A stretch of 42,123 bases of DNA from Gallionellaceae bacterium (GCA_004297065.1 SCUU01000114.1:1-42123); one strand, 5' to 3'. Counted from the stretch's first letter, positions 23,004 to 33,366 are shown. The notes: generated from the sequence alone by a model not told the origin. Made by a program: numbers and translations.

Positions 23004-25856
23004 CTAACGCCCCGCGCGCAGAACCGGCTCCGTCGGCGTGCCGGACAGAACCAGCGACGCGGTTCCCGCGCGCGCCTTTAATTCCACCGTAAAACGCCCG
23101 CTTAATTGCGCACCGTTGCCGACTTCAAACGAGCCGCTACCGCTGAGTATCCCGGAAGATATTTTCAATTGCTGGAAACGCAGCCCACGACTATTCGTCT
23201 GGAAATTACCGGCCAACTCGTCGAAATGCGTGCGCCCGCCGGATGCGCTCTGCCTACCCCCCTGGCGCGCGGTCTCGACCATATCCATGCCGTTGATGAC
23301 ACCTTTCGAGAGCACAAACGAACCGTCCATTTGCGGGGCATCGGCAAGCTTGCCCAGCTTGATGCCGGAAACCGCAAAGTTGCTTTCGCCGCCCAATGCT
23401 CCCGCCACACCGAACTTTGGAAATAATTTTTCCGCCTCGATGCTGCTTGCCTCGACGCGCCCCTGCAATTGCCATCCCTTCTGCCAATACAACTTCGCAT
23501 TGCCGTGCAAAAATCCGCCATATGCCTGTCCCTCAACGGTAACGAAATTCGCGCCTGCTGCACCGATTTCTCCCTTGGCAGTCAGATCATCGAATAACAC
23601 ATTCGGGAACAGCGGGAACGCAGTCGCATGCGCATTCAATGTGATTTGCCAGCGATCCTGCATAGGTTGGAGTGTGGCGTCGAATTTGGCATCGCCACTC
23701 TTAAGCATTGCCTTCGTCACGTTGCCCCGCTCATCGACATCGATTTCCCCGCTGAATTCCGGGAGAGCAATTTCTTCACTGGACACCTTGGCGCTCTTTA
23801 TTGTCAGATGCGCCGCAGGGTAATTCTTATTAGCGCCAACCGCCTGCAACCAGGCCAGCTCTTTATCGAAGGTGGCACCGTTCAAAACGACCTCCCTCAA
23901 TTCAACATTGCGTATTGATTTAACTTCCGAAAAAAGCGAGAAGAGATCAAAAGTCACCACCGCACTGCCCACCTTCAACTCTTGCCCCGCGCCGACGGTT
24001 ATTTTTTCCAATTGCAGCCTGGGCAAGGGCAAAGTCGAGGCCCGCAGATTGCCCACATGCACCGGTTGTTTTAACTGGGCGGAAAGTTTCTGCTCTAGCG
24101 TTGGAATATAGCCGCCCAACGGCATCACATAAGGAAGGAATACAAGCGACAGAGCGGCCAACACAAATAACCCTGCCGCGATTTTTCCCCATGGCAATGA
24201 TTTACGGCGGGTACTCTCAACCCTTTGCGGAGTCGCTTTGACAGGTGCAGCCGCCGCTTGTACCGGACGCGCCGCCCCGATCCTGGCCTGATCTTGCGCG
24301 CGTTGCTCGGCCGCCGCCCACGCCTTCGCCTGCTCCTCGGCCAACCTTTGCTCTTCCCTGCTCGTCTTCAAAACGGCAGCTTCTTGCTCGGCTTGTTCGA
24401 CTCGCGCTGGCGCGGGCTTAACCCCTTCACCCTCTCCATGGCGATGCGCTTCCGGCACAGTCTCAGATTGCGGGATTGCGTTCTCAACATGAGACGGTGC
24501 AGTGGCCTGCGCTTCGGCGGCAGCCTTCGCGGCTTCTGCCTCTGCCCTGATCCGATTGGTTTCGTGTTCCGCCCTCTGACGCGCGACCTCCTGCCTTGCA
24601 TGCTCTTCCGCCAACGCTCTTGCCTCGGCTTCTGCTTGCGCCCGTGCGACTTCCAATTCTGCCTTAACACGTACCGTCGTTTCCTGTTCGGCCCTCAAGC
24701 GCGCAGCTTCTGCCTCCTGTTTGGCACGCTCTTCCGCCAAAGCCTTGGCTTCTGCTTCCTGTCTGGCTCGCTCTTCTGCTAACGCCCTGGCTTCCGCCTC
24801 GGCTTTAGCCTTCGCGGTCTCCAATTCGGCCCTCATGCGCGCAGCTTCCTGCTCTGCTCTAATGCGGGCGGTCTCGGCTTCTTGTCTGGCACGCTCTTCT
24901 GCCAAGGCTCGTGCCTCGGCCTCGGTTTTGATCCGCGCGGCTTCTTGCTCGGCCCTCAAGCGCGCAGCTTCCGCTTCCTGTCTGGCATGTTCTTCTGCCA
25001 GGGCTCTAGCCTCAGCTTCCGCTCGTGCTTTCGCTGCCTCCAGTTCGACCCGCATGTGTGCGGCTTCCTGTTCCGCCTTCAAGCGCGCCGCCTCCGCTTC
25101 GGCCTGAGCTTTGGCCGCGGCTTCCAATTCCGCCCTGACTCGCGCAGCTTCCTGCTCGGCCTTTATACGCGCCGCTTCGGTTTCCCGTTTCACCCGTATC
25201 TCGGCTTCTGCTTTAGCACGAGCGGCGATCTCTGCCTGTTGACGAATCAGAGCTTCCGCTTCGGCCTTGACTCTTGCAGCCGCTTGTTCGGCGCGCACGC
25301 GCGCTTCCGCTTCCTGCTTTGCCCTGGCCTCGGCCTGTTCTCGCACCAGTGCATCCTGTTTGGCGCGCACATCAGCCTCGGCTTTATTCCTGGCGGCGAT
25401 TTCGGCTGCCAATTTCGCATTGGCTTCCGCCTTGGCTTCGGCTTCGGCACGCGCTTTAGTTTTGGCCGCCTCGACTGCGGCCTCCAGCTCGGCACGGGCA
25501 CGCGCCTTGTCCGCACCCAGCGTTGCACTGCTTTGCACCGGAGCACTGGAAAGCCCGGTGAAATCCAACTCCCCGTCCGATGCCGGCGCAACAATTCTCG
25601 GCTTGGCTATCTGCGGTTCGGCAAACGGCTTATCCTTGTCGCGAATATATCCGCCTACCACCAGCTGGCTGAACACATCCTCGATAACGGCACGCAAGCT
25701 CGGCGCGGCACGTTTTGAAACCTCATCAAAAGTAGACCTGTCATCGATCAAAAATAGCGCACGTTTGATATCTCCAGACAAACTTTCTCCTTTGCCTTTG
25801 CCCTTGACCTCATCATCACCTTTACCTGTTTTGACAAAAACCGTTTTCTTGTCCAT
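23004..25856 (-). CDS. AsmA-like protein with very long charged helix
   Basis: Protein of 950 residues. Region 1-120 is soluble and contains KRALFLIDDRSTFDEVSKRA and VIEDVFSQLVVGGYIRDKDK, which resemble the small winged-helix-like module seen before other domains in this group of bacteria. Residues about 115-480 form one long Ala/Glu/Arg/Lys-rich helix with an 11-residue-like repeat (RAEAEARALAEERARQEAEA), as in TolA. A transmembrane helix follows (WGKIAAGLFVLAALSLVFLP, near 590), then an AsmA/TamB-like beta domain (residues 620-950). It thus spans from cytoplasm to periplasm. AsmA-like proteins are linked to lipid transport to the outer membrane, but a function here is not established. The start at 25856 follows GATGAG; a GTG at 25862 is possible. 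Confidence 0.82.
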   Translation of the reverse strand: MDKKTVFVKTGKGDDEVKGKGKGESLSGDIKRALFLIDDRSTFDEVSKRAAPSLRAVIEDVFSQLVVGGYIRDKDKPFAEPQIAKPRIVAPASDGELDFTGLSSAPVQSSATLGADKARARAELEAAVEAAKTKARAEAEAKAEANAKLAAEIAARNKAEADVRAKQDALVREQAEARAKQEAEARVRAEQAAARVKAEAEALIRQQAEIAARAKAEAEIRVKRETEAARIKAEQEAARVRAELEAAAKAQAEAEAARLKAEQEAAHMRVELEAAKARAEAEARALAEEHARQEAEAARLRAEQEAARIKTEAEARALAEERARQEAETARIRAEQEAARMRAELETAKAKAEAEARALAEERARQEAEAKALAEERAKQEAEAARLRAEQETTVRVKAELEVARAQAEAEARALAEEHARQEVARQRAEHETNRIRAEAEAAKAAAEAQATAPSHVENAIPQSETVPEAHRHGEGEGVKPAPARVEQAEQEAAVLKTSREEQRLAEEQAKAWAAAEQRAQDQARIGAARPVQAAAAPVKATPQRVESTRRKSLPWGKIAAGLFVLAALSLVFLPYVMPLGGYIPTLEQKLSAQLKQPVHVGNLRASTLPLPRLQLEKITVGAGQELKVGSAVVTFDLFSLFSEVKSIRNVELREVVLNGATFDKELAWLQAVGANKNYPAAHLTIKSAKVSSEEIALPEFSGEIDVDERGNVTKAMLKSGDAKFDATLQPMQDRWQITLNAHATAFPLFPNVLFDDLTAKGEIGAAGANFVTVEGQAYGGFLHGNAKLYWQKGWQLQGRVEASSIEAEKLFPKFGVAGALGGESNFAVSGIKLGKLADAPQMDGSFVLSKGVINGMDMVETARQGGRQSASGGRTHFDELAGNFQTNSRGLRFQQLKISSGILSGSGSFEVGNGAQLSGRFTVELKARAGTASLVLSGTPTEPVLRAGR

Positions 25857-26023
25857 GTTCACTCATCGTAATCAAGGTGCCAAGCACCGCCCGCAATGGC
25901 GTAATGATACGCCCACACCGCCCCGAGAGTCGCGCGATAATCTCTACCCGTCCGACGCATGGATAGCAAGCCTAAGGCGGGCAACTCGCCACCCTGAAAA
26001 TTTCTCCGCCGCAGAGTAAGTTG

Positions 26024-26052
26024 TTGACAACCAAGCGGTGAAGTAGTATCTA
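26024..26052 (+). promoter_or_regulatory. Promoter of the FliD-like two-gene unit
   Basis: TTGACA (26024-26029), 17-bp spacer, TATCTA (26047-26052). The -35 is perfect; the -10 is weak. It fits the start of the gene at 26076. Confidence 0.45.
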
Positions 26053-26075
26053 GAAAAAACTATGTGGAGGTTATT

Positions 26076-26837
26076 ATGTCCATCACCCTCGGCAGCATGA
26101 CCCGTGCCGCAACCTTAAACCCAAGTGCCAATTTGGCCGTTGCCAAGCACGGCGGCATAGCAATTGATCCGTTTGGTGCTGCCAACCAGCGCGTAGAGCA
26201 ACAACTCAACCCAACGGCGGTCAAATTATCTTCATTCTCGCAAATAAAGTCCGGATTTGCCGATGTACAAACTGCGGCGAAGGATTTATCCGATCCCAAG
26301 AAAACGGCCACCAGCAGCGATATTGCCAAGGCTGCGCAGTCGTTCGCAACTGCATATAACGCTGCAAACAATGCAGTGGATGCAGCCGTAAATGGCGACG
26401 GCAAAAAGAGCGGATCTCTTGCTGGCGATGTACGGGCGCGTATCGCAAGCACCGGCTTGCGGAGTATTGTAACGGGTGGCAGCAACGCGACCGACCTAAA
26501 GAAAATCGGCATCAGCCTGAAACCCGACGGAACACTCGCTGTCGATACAACAGCGCTGCAAAATGCGATTCAAACCAATCCCAATGCGGTTAAGGATACC
26601 CTTTCCAAAATAGGTAAACAGGCTGAACAAGTATCAGCGAAAGAGTTGGCAACGACAGGCAATGTGGGTAGCTCCGTCAACACACTAAGCAACATCAGCA
26701 AAAATCTGGAGGCACAGTTAGCAGAACAAAAACGACTTGCAACCGCATCTCAGGATGCAGTGCAACGCCAAGTCGCCAACATCACTAACACGACAGCAGG
26801 TGGAGTTGCTTCCTATCTCCAGACGCGTTCGCTGTAG
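26076..26837 (+). CDS. FliD-like protein (orphan hook-associated domain)
   Basis: Protein of 253 residues. The segment LKKIGISLKPDGTLAVDTTA (141-160) followed by LQNAIQTNPNAVKDTLSKIG matches the C-terminal part of flagellar cap protein FliD (HAP2). The protein is about half the size of FliD and lacks its N-terminal export segment and D2-D3 domains. No flagellar genes are near. GTGGAGG seven bases before the ATG is strong. The next gene is 30 bp downstream on the same strand and is probably cotranscribed. It may have been derived from FliD for another structure; this is an inference. Confidence 0.72.
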   Translation: MSITLGSMTRAATLNPSANLAVAKHGGIAIDPFGAANQRVEQQLNPTAVKLSSFSQIKSGFADVQTAAKDLSDPKKTATSSDIAKAAQSFATAYNAANNAVDAAVNGDGKKSGSLAGDVRARIASTGLRSIVTGGSNATDLKKIGISLKPDGTLAVDTTALQNAIQTNPNAVKDTLSKIGKQAEQVSAKELATTGNVGSSVNTLSNISKNLEAQLAEQKRLATASQDAVQRQVANITNTTAGGVASYLQTRSL

Positions 26838-26867
26838 CGATGGGCAGGTAAACAGGACAACGATGCA

Positions 26868-27209
26868 ATGAGTGCTCTATCCGTCAATTCGATCAACAAC
26901 ACATATGCGCAAACCTCTGTCGCACAACAGCGGGTGGCGGTTGACCGTGCGAACGTACTCAAGAGTGAAGCGCAACTAAGCCAGGATCAGGCACAGTTGG
27001 ATAAAGACCTGACATACCTTTCTGCCCTACAGCGAAAGACCCAAGGCATTCAGCAAATCCAGGGAACTCAAGCGCAAACGACAGCACTGGATCGGATCGC
27101 CAAAAACGCACAAGTCGCGCAACAATCATCACAACAGGCGGCAACCTCGCTCTCGTCCGCCACCTCCGCCAGTCCGGCAGTGGGAGGCAACGTCAATGTC
27201 GTCGCCTGA
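26868..27209 (+). CDS. Hypothetical protein paired with the FliD-like gene
   Basis: A 113-residue, Gln/Ala/Ser-rich product (SALSVNSINNTYAQTSVAQQ start) without signal peptide or membrane segment. A long helix is likely (VDRANVLKSEAQLSQDQAQL, then DKDLTYLSALQRKTQGIQQI). The NNTYAQTSVAQQ region looks like the start of flagellin-type or rod-type axial proteins, but this is too weak for a call. It lies 30 bp after the FliD-like gene. I do not recognise it. Confidence 0.65.
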   Translation: MSALSVNSINNTYAQTSVAQQRVAVDRANVLKSEAQLSQDQAQLDKDLTYLSALQRKTQGIQQIQGTQAQTTALDRIAKNAQVAQQSSQQAATSLSSATSASPAVGGNVNVVA

Positions 27210-27245
27210 TTCGTTATTCTGATACTTGGCGGCACCCTATTCAAC

Positions 27246-28937
27246 TCAGGGATTGCGAAAAAATTGAAAGTTGTTTCGGCCTTTCTCCTTCGCCATATAC
27301 ATCGCCGCATCTGCGTGTTTTAGCAAAGCAAACCTATCTGCCCCATGCATAGGATAAATACCGATGCCGATACTGGTTCCGATGTTGGCCCGATACGTTC
27401 CAAGCATAAATGGCTGTCCGATCAACTCGATCACTTTCTGCGCCACTGTTGCGGCATCCTTTTCGTCATTGACGTTGTTCAGCAGGATCACGAATTCGTC
27501 CCCCCCCAAACGCGCTACCGTATCCGACTCTCGGACACATTTCTGCAAACGTTCCGCAACCGCCAGCAGCAAAGTATCTCCGACATGATGCCCCATCGTA
27601 TCGTTAACAATCTTGAAACGATCCAGATCGAGAAAAATAAGGGCAAACTTACCCTGATTGCGTTTGGCTCCCGCGATCGCCAGGTCGATATGGTCATTCA
27701 ATAGCGTGCGATTGGCCAGATGCGTCAGCGCATCGTAATGGGCGAGGTGCTGGATTCGGTCGAAAGAGGCTTTGCGCTCGGTGATATCGGAGAACAGCGC
27801 GATATAGTTCGTAATAGCGCCTTGCTCATTGCGCACAACTGCAATCGACAGCCACTTTGGATAAATTTCGCCGCTTTTCCGTCTATCCATGATTTCGCCC
27901 TGCCAGCAACCCGCTTCCAGCAGTACCCTCCACATCTCCCGATAAAAATCCGCACCTTGCCGCCCCGATTTCAGGATACGGGGATTCTTGCCAATCACCT
28001 CTTCTGCCGAATAACCAGTGATGTCGGTAAAGGCCTTATTGACCTGCATAATGTTATTGTCGATATCAGTAATCACAATCGCTTCGGCACTATTCACAAA
28101 TACCTGCGCAGACAGCCTGAGCTTATCCTGCCCTTCTTTGACCTGGTTTACGCTCTTCTGCAAACTGTCGGACAGTGCATTAAATGCCTGCGCCATCCGG
28201 CCTATTTCATCATCGCCCTCAATATCAACGCGACGTGAAAGGTCGCCATCGACTTGCATTGCCGTCATCACCTCCTGCAATTCTTTTACCGGTCGCGTAA
28301 AAGCACGCAACATTTGATCAATGACAAAGAACAGGATTATTTGCAGAATCAATTGACCGAACCACAGCCATTGGTTAATGGACGCTATCATGTCGGTTTC
28401 GTCAGTCAGATCGAGTACGATGTTGGCGGCACCGTTCACGCTTCCCTCTTTCACGTCATGGCAAGTCAAACAGTCGGTACCTTTAAAATTATGGCTTGCC
28501 ACGAAAGGGATAACGGCTCTCAGCGTATGAGATTTTGCGACTTTACGCTCGAAGTAAGGCTTGCCCGTATCTAGCACGGACTGGTCGATTGCATCCTTGG
28601 GCTGTTCCTCTGGAAGCCCCGCGCCGAATTGTTTTTTGACCTGTTCTGCTCGAAATATCCGCAGTTCTTTGATCCCTTGAGACTTGCCCATTTTATCAAT
28701 GAACAATGTCCGGATTTCTGGATCGCCTATCTGTCCGGTCAGCATCAACATATTCATACCGTTGATAATGCCGTCAGCCGTTTCAAAAGCGCGGACTTTG
28801 GCCGACTCGATAATCTTCTCCTCGAAGTTGGACATAACCCAGCGCTGAGCAAATGCCAAAATAATCACGAGGCTCACCTGTATCAACAGCGTCAGCTTGA
28901 TTTGAATACTGAGCGACCCCCACCATTTTGCAATCAT
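27246..28937 (-). CDS. Diguanylate cyclase with c-type heme sensor and PAS domain
   Basis: Membrane-bound enzyme of 563 residues that makes cyclic di-GMP. N-terminal transmembrane helix (about 12-32), a periplasmic domain to about 190 with the heme c attachment motif CLTCH at 156-160, a second transmembrane helix (about 192-212), HAMP region, PAS domain (about 280-390, SAEAIVITDIDNNIMQVNKA), then GGDEF domain with RLGGDEFVILLN near 477. An EAL domain is absent. The periplasmic part fits the Tll0287/DUF3365-type heme sensor fold. The catalytic GGDEF motif is complete and an RxxD inhibitory site is not obvious. The start at 28937 follows AAGG; a tandem ATG lies six bases earlier. Confidence 0.9.
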   Translation of the reverse strand: MIAKWWGSLSIQIKLTLLIQVSLVIILAFAQRWVMSNFEEKIIESAKVRAFETADGIINGMNMLMLTGQIGDPEIRTLFIDKMGKSQGIKELRIFRAEQVKKQFGAGLPEEQPKDAIDQSVLDTGKPYFERKVAKSHTLRAVIPFVASHNFKGTDCLTCHDVKEGSVNGAANIVLDLTDETDMIASINQWLWFGQLILQIILFFVIDQMLRAFTRPVKELQEVMTAMQVDGDLSRRVDIEGDDEIGRMAQAFNALSDSLQKSVNQVKEGQDKLRLSAQVFVNSAEAIVITDIDNNIMQVNKAFTDITGYSAEEVIGKNPRILKSGRQGADFYREMWRVLLEAGCWQGEIMDRRKSGEIYPKWLSIAVVRNEQGAITNYIALFSDITERKASFDRIQHLAHYDALTHLANRTLLNDHIDLAIAGAKRNQGKFALIFLDLDRFKIVNDTMGHHVGDTLLLAVAERLQKCVRESDTVARLGGDEFVILLNNVNDEKDAATVAQKVIELIGQPFMLGTYRANIGTSIGIGIYPMHGADRFALLKHADAAMYMAKEKGRNNFQFFRNP

Positions 28938-29030
28938 TGGCATTGCCTTTTTTTAATCAAAATCTTGACGCCCGCCATCATTGTAACTTATCACACACTT
29001 GTTCCGTTAAAACTCATTGATAACACAAAT

Positions 29031-29060
29031 AAAAAACCCGCCAGACTCGCATCTGGCGGG
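29031..29060 (-). terminator. Terminator of the comEA-like gene
   Basis: CCCGCCAGA-TGCGAG-TCTGGCGGG on the minus strand, followed by six T, 16 bp after the stop. Confidence 0.92.
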
Positions 29061-29076
29061 CGTCGCAAAGCAGCGT

Positions 29077-29463
29077 TTATTTCTTGTCGGCCTTCGCTTT
29101 CTTTTCCGCTTCTTTAGCTTCTTTTTTTGCTTGTTTCTCAGCGGCTTTGGCTGGTTTGTCTTCGGTTTTCGCTCCAGCCTTGTCCGCCTTCTTCGCCGCT
29201 ACAGAAGAGCCGCCGCTGACGGTAAATTCGGAGCGCATCTTTTCTACAGTCTTATCGCCGAAACCTTTAACGTTTTTCAAGTCGTCAACGCTCTTGAACG
29301 AACCATTCTTCTGGCGATAATCGATGATTGCCTGGGCCTTGGCCGGGCCGATACCCTTTACGCTATCCAATTCGTCTTTAGTGGCCGTGTTCAAATTCAC
29401 CGCTGCAAACGCAGCGCCGACGAATGCAAAAAACATCGCAACAACCAACAAAATTTTCTTCAT
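29077..29463 (-). CDS. ComEA-like helix-hairpin-helix DNA-binding protein
   Basis: Exported protein of 128 residues: signal peptide [20 protein letters not shown], then two helix-hairpin-helix motifs ([37 protein letters not shown]). A Lys/Ala/Glu-rich tail follows. ComEA binds double-stranded DNA in the periplasm during natural transformation; the Lys-rich tail could add non-specific DNA affinity. The ATG at 29463 is used, after AGGAAAG; the longer frame adds 16 residues without signal character. It is the last gene of the minus-strand run that begins with tyrA. Confidence 0.9.
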   Translation of the reverse strand: MKKILLVVAMFFAFVGAAFAAVNLNTATKDELDSVKGIGPAKAQAIIDYRQKNGSFKSVDDLKNVKGFGDKTVEKMRSEFTVSGGSSVAAKKADKAGAKTEDKPAKAAEKQAKKEAKEAEKKAKADKK

Positions 29464-29525
29464 GACTTTCCTCTCATTAAAATTTAGGCGACACCTGCCG
29501 CCCGCTAACAACGAACTACAAACGA

Positions 29526-30524
29526 TTAAGTTGACGCGCGCAACAAATGATTCACGTAACGCCCCGTCCCCTGTTCCACAGTCAGGAACGGATCGGCGAA
29601 TCCGGCAGTGCGCAAGGCATGCACATCGGCCTGGGTGTAGCTTTGGTATTTCCCTTTCAACTGCTCCGGGAAAGGGATGTAACGCATCAACTGTTGCTCA
29701 AGCATCTGCTCCAGCGTCAACGCGGCTTCTCCCTTGTCCGCACGCAAGGTATTGATGGTCGCCACCGCGACATCGTTGAAGCTCTGCGCCTTGCCGGTAC
29801 CGAGATTAAAGATGCCGGATTTATTGGAATGCTCAAGGAAGAACATGTTCACCTTGACCACGTCCTCGACAGAAATGAAGTCGCGCAACTGCCCGCCGTT
29901 GGCGTAACCTTCGCAGCCCTCGAACAGCTTCACATAGCCGTCCGCGCGGAACTGGTTGAAGAAGTGGTATGCCACCGAAGCCATGCGCCCCTTGTGCTGC
30001 TCGCGCTGTCCGTACACGTTGAAATAGCGCAGGCCGACGATCTGCCCGGTACGGCTATGCCAGCGGCGGCGTATCACCTGGTCGAACAGGAATTTTGAAT
30101 ACGCATACACATTGAGCGGGGCCTCATGCTCGCGGCTTTCCTTGAACACCGGCCCCATACCGTACACCGATGCCGAAGAGGCATACAGAAATGGAATCTC
30201 TTCGTTCTGGCAATGGTTCATCACATCCAGCGAATAGCGATAGTTGTTCTCCATCATGTAACGGCCATCGCTCTCCATGGTGTCCGAACAGGCACCCTGA
30301 TGCAGGATGCCGCGCAGGATGCCGTCGAACGAACCTCCATTCAGCTTGTCGAGGAAATCTGCCTTGTCCATAAAATCGGCGATCCCGCAATCGGTGAGAT
30401 TCTTGAACTTGTCCGCCTTGGTGAGATTGTCCACCGCGATGATATTGGTCTCGCCGCGCCCGTTCAGCGCTTTCACCAAGTTTGAACCAATAAAACCGGC
30501 TGCTCCCGTCACGACGTAGTACAT
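29526..30524 (-). CDS. hldD: ADP-L-glycero-D-manno-heptose 6-epimerase
   Basis: Converts ADP-D-glycero- to ADP-L-glycero-beta-D-manno-heptose, the last step in making the inner-core LPS sugar. The 332 residues show the NAD(P)-binding motif [16 protein letters not shown], the active-site YxxxK in [10 protein letters not shown], and [20 protein letters not shown], the family signature. It follows rfaE1 by 1 bp. Length is normal. Confidence 0.96.
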   Translation of the reverse strand: MYYVVTGAAGFIGSNLVKALNGRGETNIIAVDNLTKADKFKNLTDCGIADFMDKADFLDKLNGGSFDGILRGILHQGACSDTMESDGRYMMENNYRYSLDVMNHCQNEEIPFLYASSASVYGMGPVFKESREHEAPLNVYAYSKFLFDQVIRRRWHSRTGQIVGLRYFNVYGQREQHKGRMASVAYHFFNQFRADGYVKLFEGCEGYANGGQLRDFISVEDVVKVNMFFLEHSNKSGIFNLGTGKAQSFNDVAVATINTLRADKGEAALTLEQMLEQQLMRYIPFPEQLKGKYQSYTQADVHALRTAGFADPFLTVEQGTGRYVNHLLRAST

Positions 30525-30525
30525 A

Positions 30526-31467
30526 TCAACCCCTTATATCTTCAAGTATCTCTTCACGCGACACCACTGCCGTACCCAGCTTGCCCACCACGACCCCCGC
30601 TGCACGGTTGGCGATGCGCACCGCCTCCGGCATGTCCGCACCGCTCGCCAGCATCACCGCCAGCGTCGCAATGACCGTATCCCCCGCACCGCTCACATCG
30701 AATACTTCGCGCGCCTGCGTTGGCTCGTGCAACACATCCCCTGCGCGGAACAGCGACATTCCTTCTTCGCTACGCGTGACCAACAACGCATCCAGCTTCA
30801 ATTCCGCACGCAACTTCTGCGCTTTTGCGCTCAACTCGGCCTCGTCTTGCCAACTGCCCGCCACTTCACGGAATTCGCTGCGATTCGGTGTAAGCAAGGT
30901 CGCCCCCTGATAACGCGCATAGTCATCGCCCTTGGGATCGGCCAAAACCGGCTTGTCTGCGGCACGTGCCAAGCGAATCATCTCGGCGATATGCTTCAAC
31001 CCGCCTTTGCCATAATCGGACAGCACCACCACATCGCAGCCGGGCAGTCTGTCTTTAAAATCCGCCAGTTTGGCTTGCAACACTTCGTGGCTCGGCGGCG
31101 TCTCGAAATCGATGCGCAGCAACTGTTGCTGGCGCGCGATGGCACGCAACTTGACGATAGTGGAGATGCTGGCATCGCGATGCAGCAACGCGTCAACGCC
31201 CCCCTGCCCGGCCAGCAAGCGTTGCAGACAATCGCCCGCCTCGTCGGCCCCGACCACCGACAGCAAAGTACACCGCGCACCGAGCGATGCGATGTTGCGC
31301 GCGACGTTGGCTGCCCCGCCCGGGCGCTCTTCCACTCGACTGACTTTGAGCACCGGCACAGGCGCTTCCGGCGAAATACGCGTTACATCGCCGAACCAGT
31401 AGCGATCCAGCATCACATCGCCCACGACCAATACGTGGGCGCCCGCAAACGATGGCAATTGACTCAT
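30526..31467 (-). CDS. rfaE1: D-beta-D-heptose-7-phosphate kinase (kinase-only HldE)
   Basis: Ribokinase-like kinase that phosphorylates D-glycero-D-manno-heptose 7-phosphate. The 313 residues comprise only the N-terminal kinase half of E. coli HldE; the adenylyltransferase half must be elsewhere. Visible signatures are [30 protein letters not shown] and the DTxxA-like [17 protein letters not shown] with the catalytic Asp. The start overlaps the pyrF stop by four bases (ATGA), so translation is coupled. Followed by hldD. Confidence 0.95.
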   Translation of the reverse strand: MSQLPSFAGAHVLVVGDVMLDRYWFGDVTRISPEAPVPVLKVSRVEERPGGAANVARNIASLGARCTLLSVVGADEAGDCLQRLLAGQGGVDALLHRDASISTIVKLRAIARQQQLLRIDFETPPSHEVLQAKLADFKDRLPGCDVVVLSDYGKGGLKHIAEMIRLARAADKPVLADPKGDDYARYQGATLLTPNRSEFREVAGSWQDEAELSAKAQKLRAELKLDALLVTRSEEGMSLFRAGDVLHEPTQAREVFDVSGAGDTVIATLAVMLASGADMPEAVRIANRAAGVVVGKLGTAVVSREEILEDIRG

Positions 31468-32165
31468 GCCCGTCCCCCCATTTCATTACTAATCTGCTGC
31501 AATGCCAGCAAGGGATCGGCAGCCCTGGTGATCGGACGCCCGATGACCAGATAGCTGGCCCCCTTCTCCAGTGCGGCACGCGGCGTCATGATGCGCGACT
31601 GATCGTCTGCCGATGCGGCTGCCGGACGGATGCCCGGGGTCACCAAACAAAATTTATCACCGCACTGGCGGCGCAGTAGCTCGGCCTCTTGCGCGGAACA
31701 CACCACGCCGTCCAAACCGCTGGCTTGCGTCAATCCCGCCAGACGCGATACCTGTTCCGCGGGCGTCACGGCAATGCCCAATTCCACAAGGTCTGCCTGC
31801 GCCATACTGGTCAACACCGTGACGGCAATCAATTTCGGTGGCCGGGCAAAGTTCGCCAGCCCTTCGCGCGCGGCCTCCATCATGCGCCTGCCGCCGGAGG
31901 CATGCACATTGACCATCCACACGCCCAGGGTCGCCGCCGCTTTACAGGCCTGCGCCGTGGTATTGGGGATGTCGTGAAATTTCAGGTCGAGAAATATCTC
32001 GAAGCCGCGCTGCTGCAACTGCGCCACCAATTGCGGCCCCGCCGCGGTAAATAGCTCCTTGCCAACCTTGAGGCGGCACAATGCCGGATCGATACGCGCA
32101 ACCAAGGCCAAGGCCGAAGCCGCATCGGGATAATCCAGCGCAACAATAATTTTCGGATCGTTCAT
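31464..32165 (-). CDS. pyrF: Orotidine 5'-phosphate decarboxylase
   Basis: Last step of UMP synthesis. The 233 residues have the catalytic pattern [12 protein letters not shown] (DxKxxD: Asp, Lys, Asp), the phosphate-binding loop [11 protein letters not shown], and [20 protein letters not shown]. It overlaps lapB (4 bp) and rfaE1 (4 bp), which marks a tightly packed operon. Length and motifs are typical. Confidence 0.96.
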   Translation of the reverse strand: MNDPKIIVALDYPDAASALALVARIDPALCRLKVGKELFTAAGPQLVAQLQQRGFEIFLDLKFHDIPNTTAQACKAAATLGVWMVNVHASGGRRMMEAAREGLANFARPPKLIAVTVLTSMAQADLVELGIAVTPAEQVSRLAGLTQASGLDGVVCSAQEAELLRRQCGDKFCLVTPGIRPAAASADDQSRIMTPRAALEKGASYLVIGRPITRAADPLLALQQISNEMGGRA

Positions 32166-33337
32166 ACAACTCCCCCGGTTTCTTCAGTACGGCGCGGCGA
32201 ATAAGTCTCCCAACCGTAGCAGGCCGGGCAATGCCAATAGAATTGCCGTGCTTTGAAACCGCAGCGTTTGCAGCGATACATCGCCAGACCGCGGGTACGC
32301 TGATACACCAGATTTTTCACCAGTTCGACATCCGCGCGGCGTTCGGTTTTCACCTCCAGCAGCGTCGCCTCCAGCAATTTGTCCAGCCCCAGCAATGTGG
32401 GATGCACCCGCAATTCATCGCGTACCAGCTTGTAGGCTGCGGGGGCACCGTCACGCTGCAAGACCGCATTGAACAGCACATTCATCAAATCGATTGAAGG
32501 ATATTTCGCCAGATAATTCTGTAGCAGCGTGATTCCGTCATCCTCATTCCGGCTTTGGCGGTATGCCGCCAATAGACGTTCTGCCACCAGCGGCAGGTAT
32601 TGCGCATCCTGAGCCTCGATCCGCTTCCAGATTTCGATGGCGGGCAACGCATTCCCGGCCGCCAGCGCGATGTCGCCCAACATGATGGTGGCCCGCACGC
32701 CTTGCGGATTGGCGACGAGCGCCTGCTCCAAATGAACCGTTGCCGCATCCATCTGCTTCTTGGCAAGCTCGGTCGCCGCCAGTTCGCAGTAGAAAAAAGC
32801 CGTCTCTTTACCGTGCGGCTCGCCCGTCAGCGCGGTCAGGCGCTGGCTGATGTCGATGGCCTTGAGCCAGTCTTTTTCCTTTTGGTAAATTTCCAGCAGA
32901 AAATCGAGCGCCTCTTTTTCGTAGCGCGTCGATTGCAAACTGGCGAGAGTGGATTCAGCCCTGTCAAAAATACCGGCCTTCAAATAATCCTGCGCCAATT
33001 CAAATAGTGCCTGCTGCCTTTTTTCCTCGTCCAGATCGCCGCGCTCCACCAGATTCAGGTGCATGCGTAGGGCGCGATCCACCTCGCCGCGGCGACGGAA
33101 CAAACTGCCCAGGGCGAAATGCAGCTCGATAGTCTGCGGATCGACTTTGACCACTTCGATAAAGGCCTCGATGGCTTCGTCCTGCTGTTCGTTCAGCAGG
33201 AAGTTTAATCCCTGAAAATACGAGCGCGGCAATGCGCTGGATTCGGACAACAACTCCTTGATGTCGATGCGTGCCGCCAACCATCCCATGCCGAAAAACA
33301 ACGGGAAGACCAACAACATCCAGGGTTCAAATTCCAT
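32162..33337 (-). CDS. lapB: LapB (YciM), LPS assembly regulator
   Basis: Membrane-anchored TPR protein of 391 residues that, with FtsH, controls LpxC and so LPS amount. Transmembrane helix at 7-20 ([14 protein letters not shown]), then TPR-like helices for most of the length and a C-terminal rubredoxin-type zinc/iron site [20 protein letters not shown] (two CxxC pairs). It stands in the conserved order lapA-lapB. It starts 29 bp after the lapA stop. Confidence 0.95.
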   Translation of the reverse strand: MEFEPWMLLVFPLFFGMGWLAARIDIKELLSESSALPRSYFQGLNFLLNEQQDEAIEAFIEVVKVDPQTIELHFALGSLFRRRGEVDRALRMHLNLVERGDLDEEKRQQALFELAQDYLKAGIFDRAESTLASLQSTRYEKEALDFLLEIYQKEKDWLKAIDISQRLTALTGEPHGKETAFFYCELAATELAKKQMDAATVHLEQALVANPQGVRATIMLGDIALAAGNALPAIEIWKRIEAQDAQYLPLVAERLLAAYRQSRNEDDGITLLQNYLAKYPSIDLMNVLFNAVLQRDGAPAAYKLVRDELRVHPTLLGLDKLLEATLLEVKTERRADVELVKNLVYQRTRGLAMYRCKRCGFKARQFYWHCPACYGWETYSPRRTEETGGVV

Positions 33338-33366
33338 ACTCGCGTGCGTTCAGGTGTAAGGGGGGG

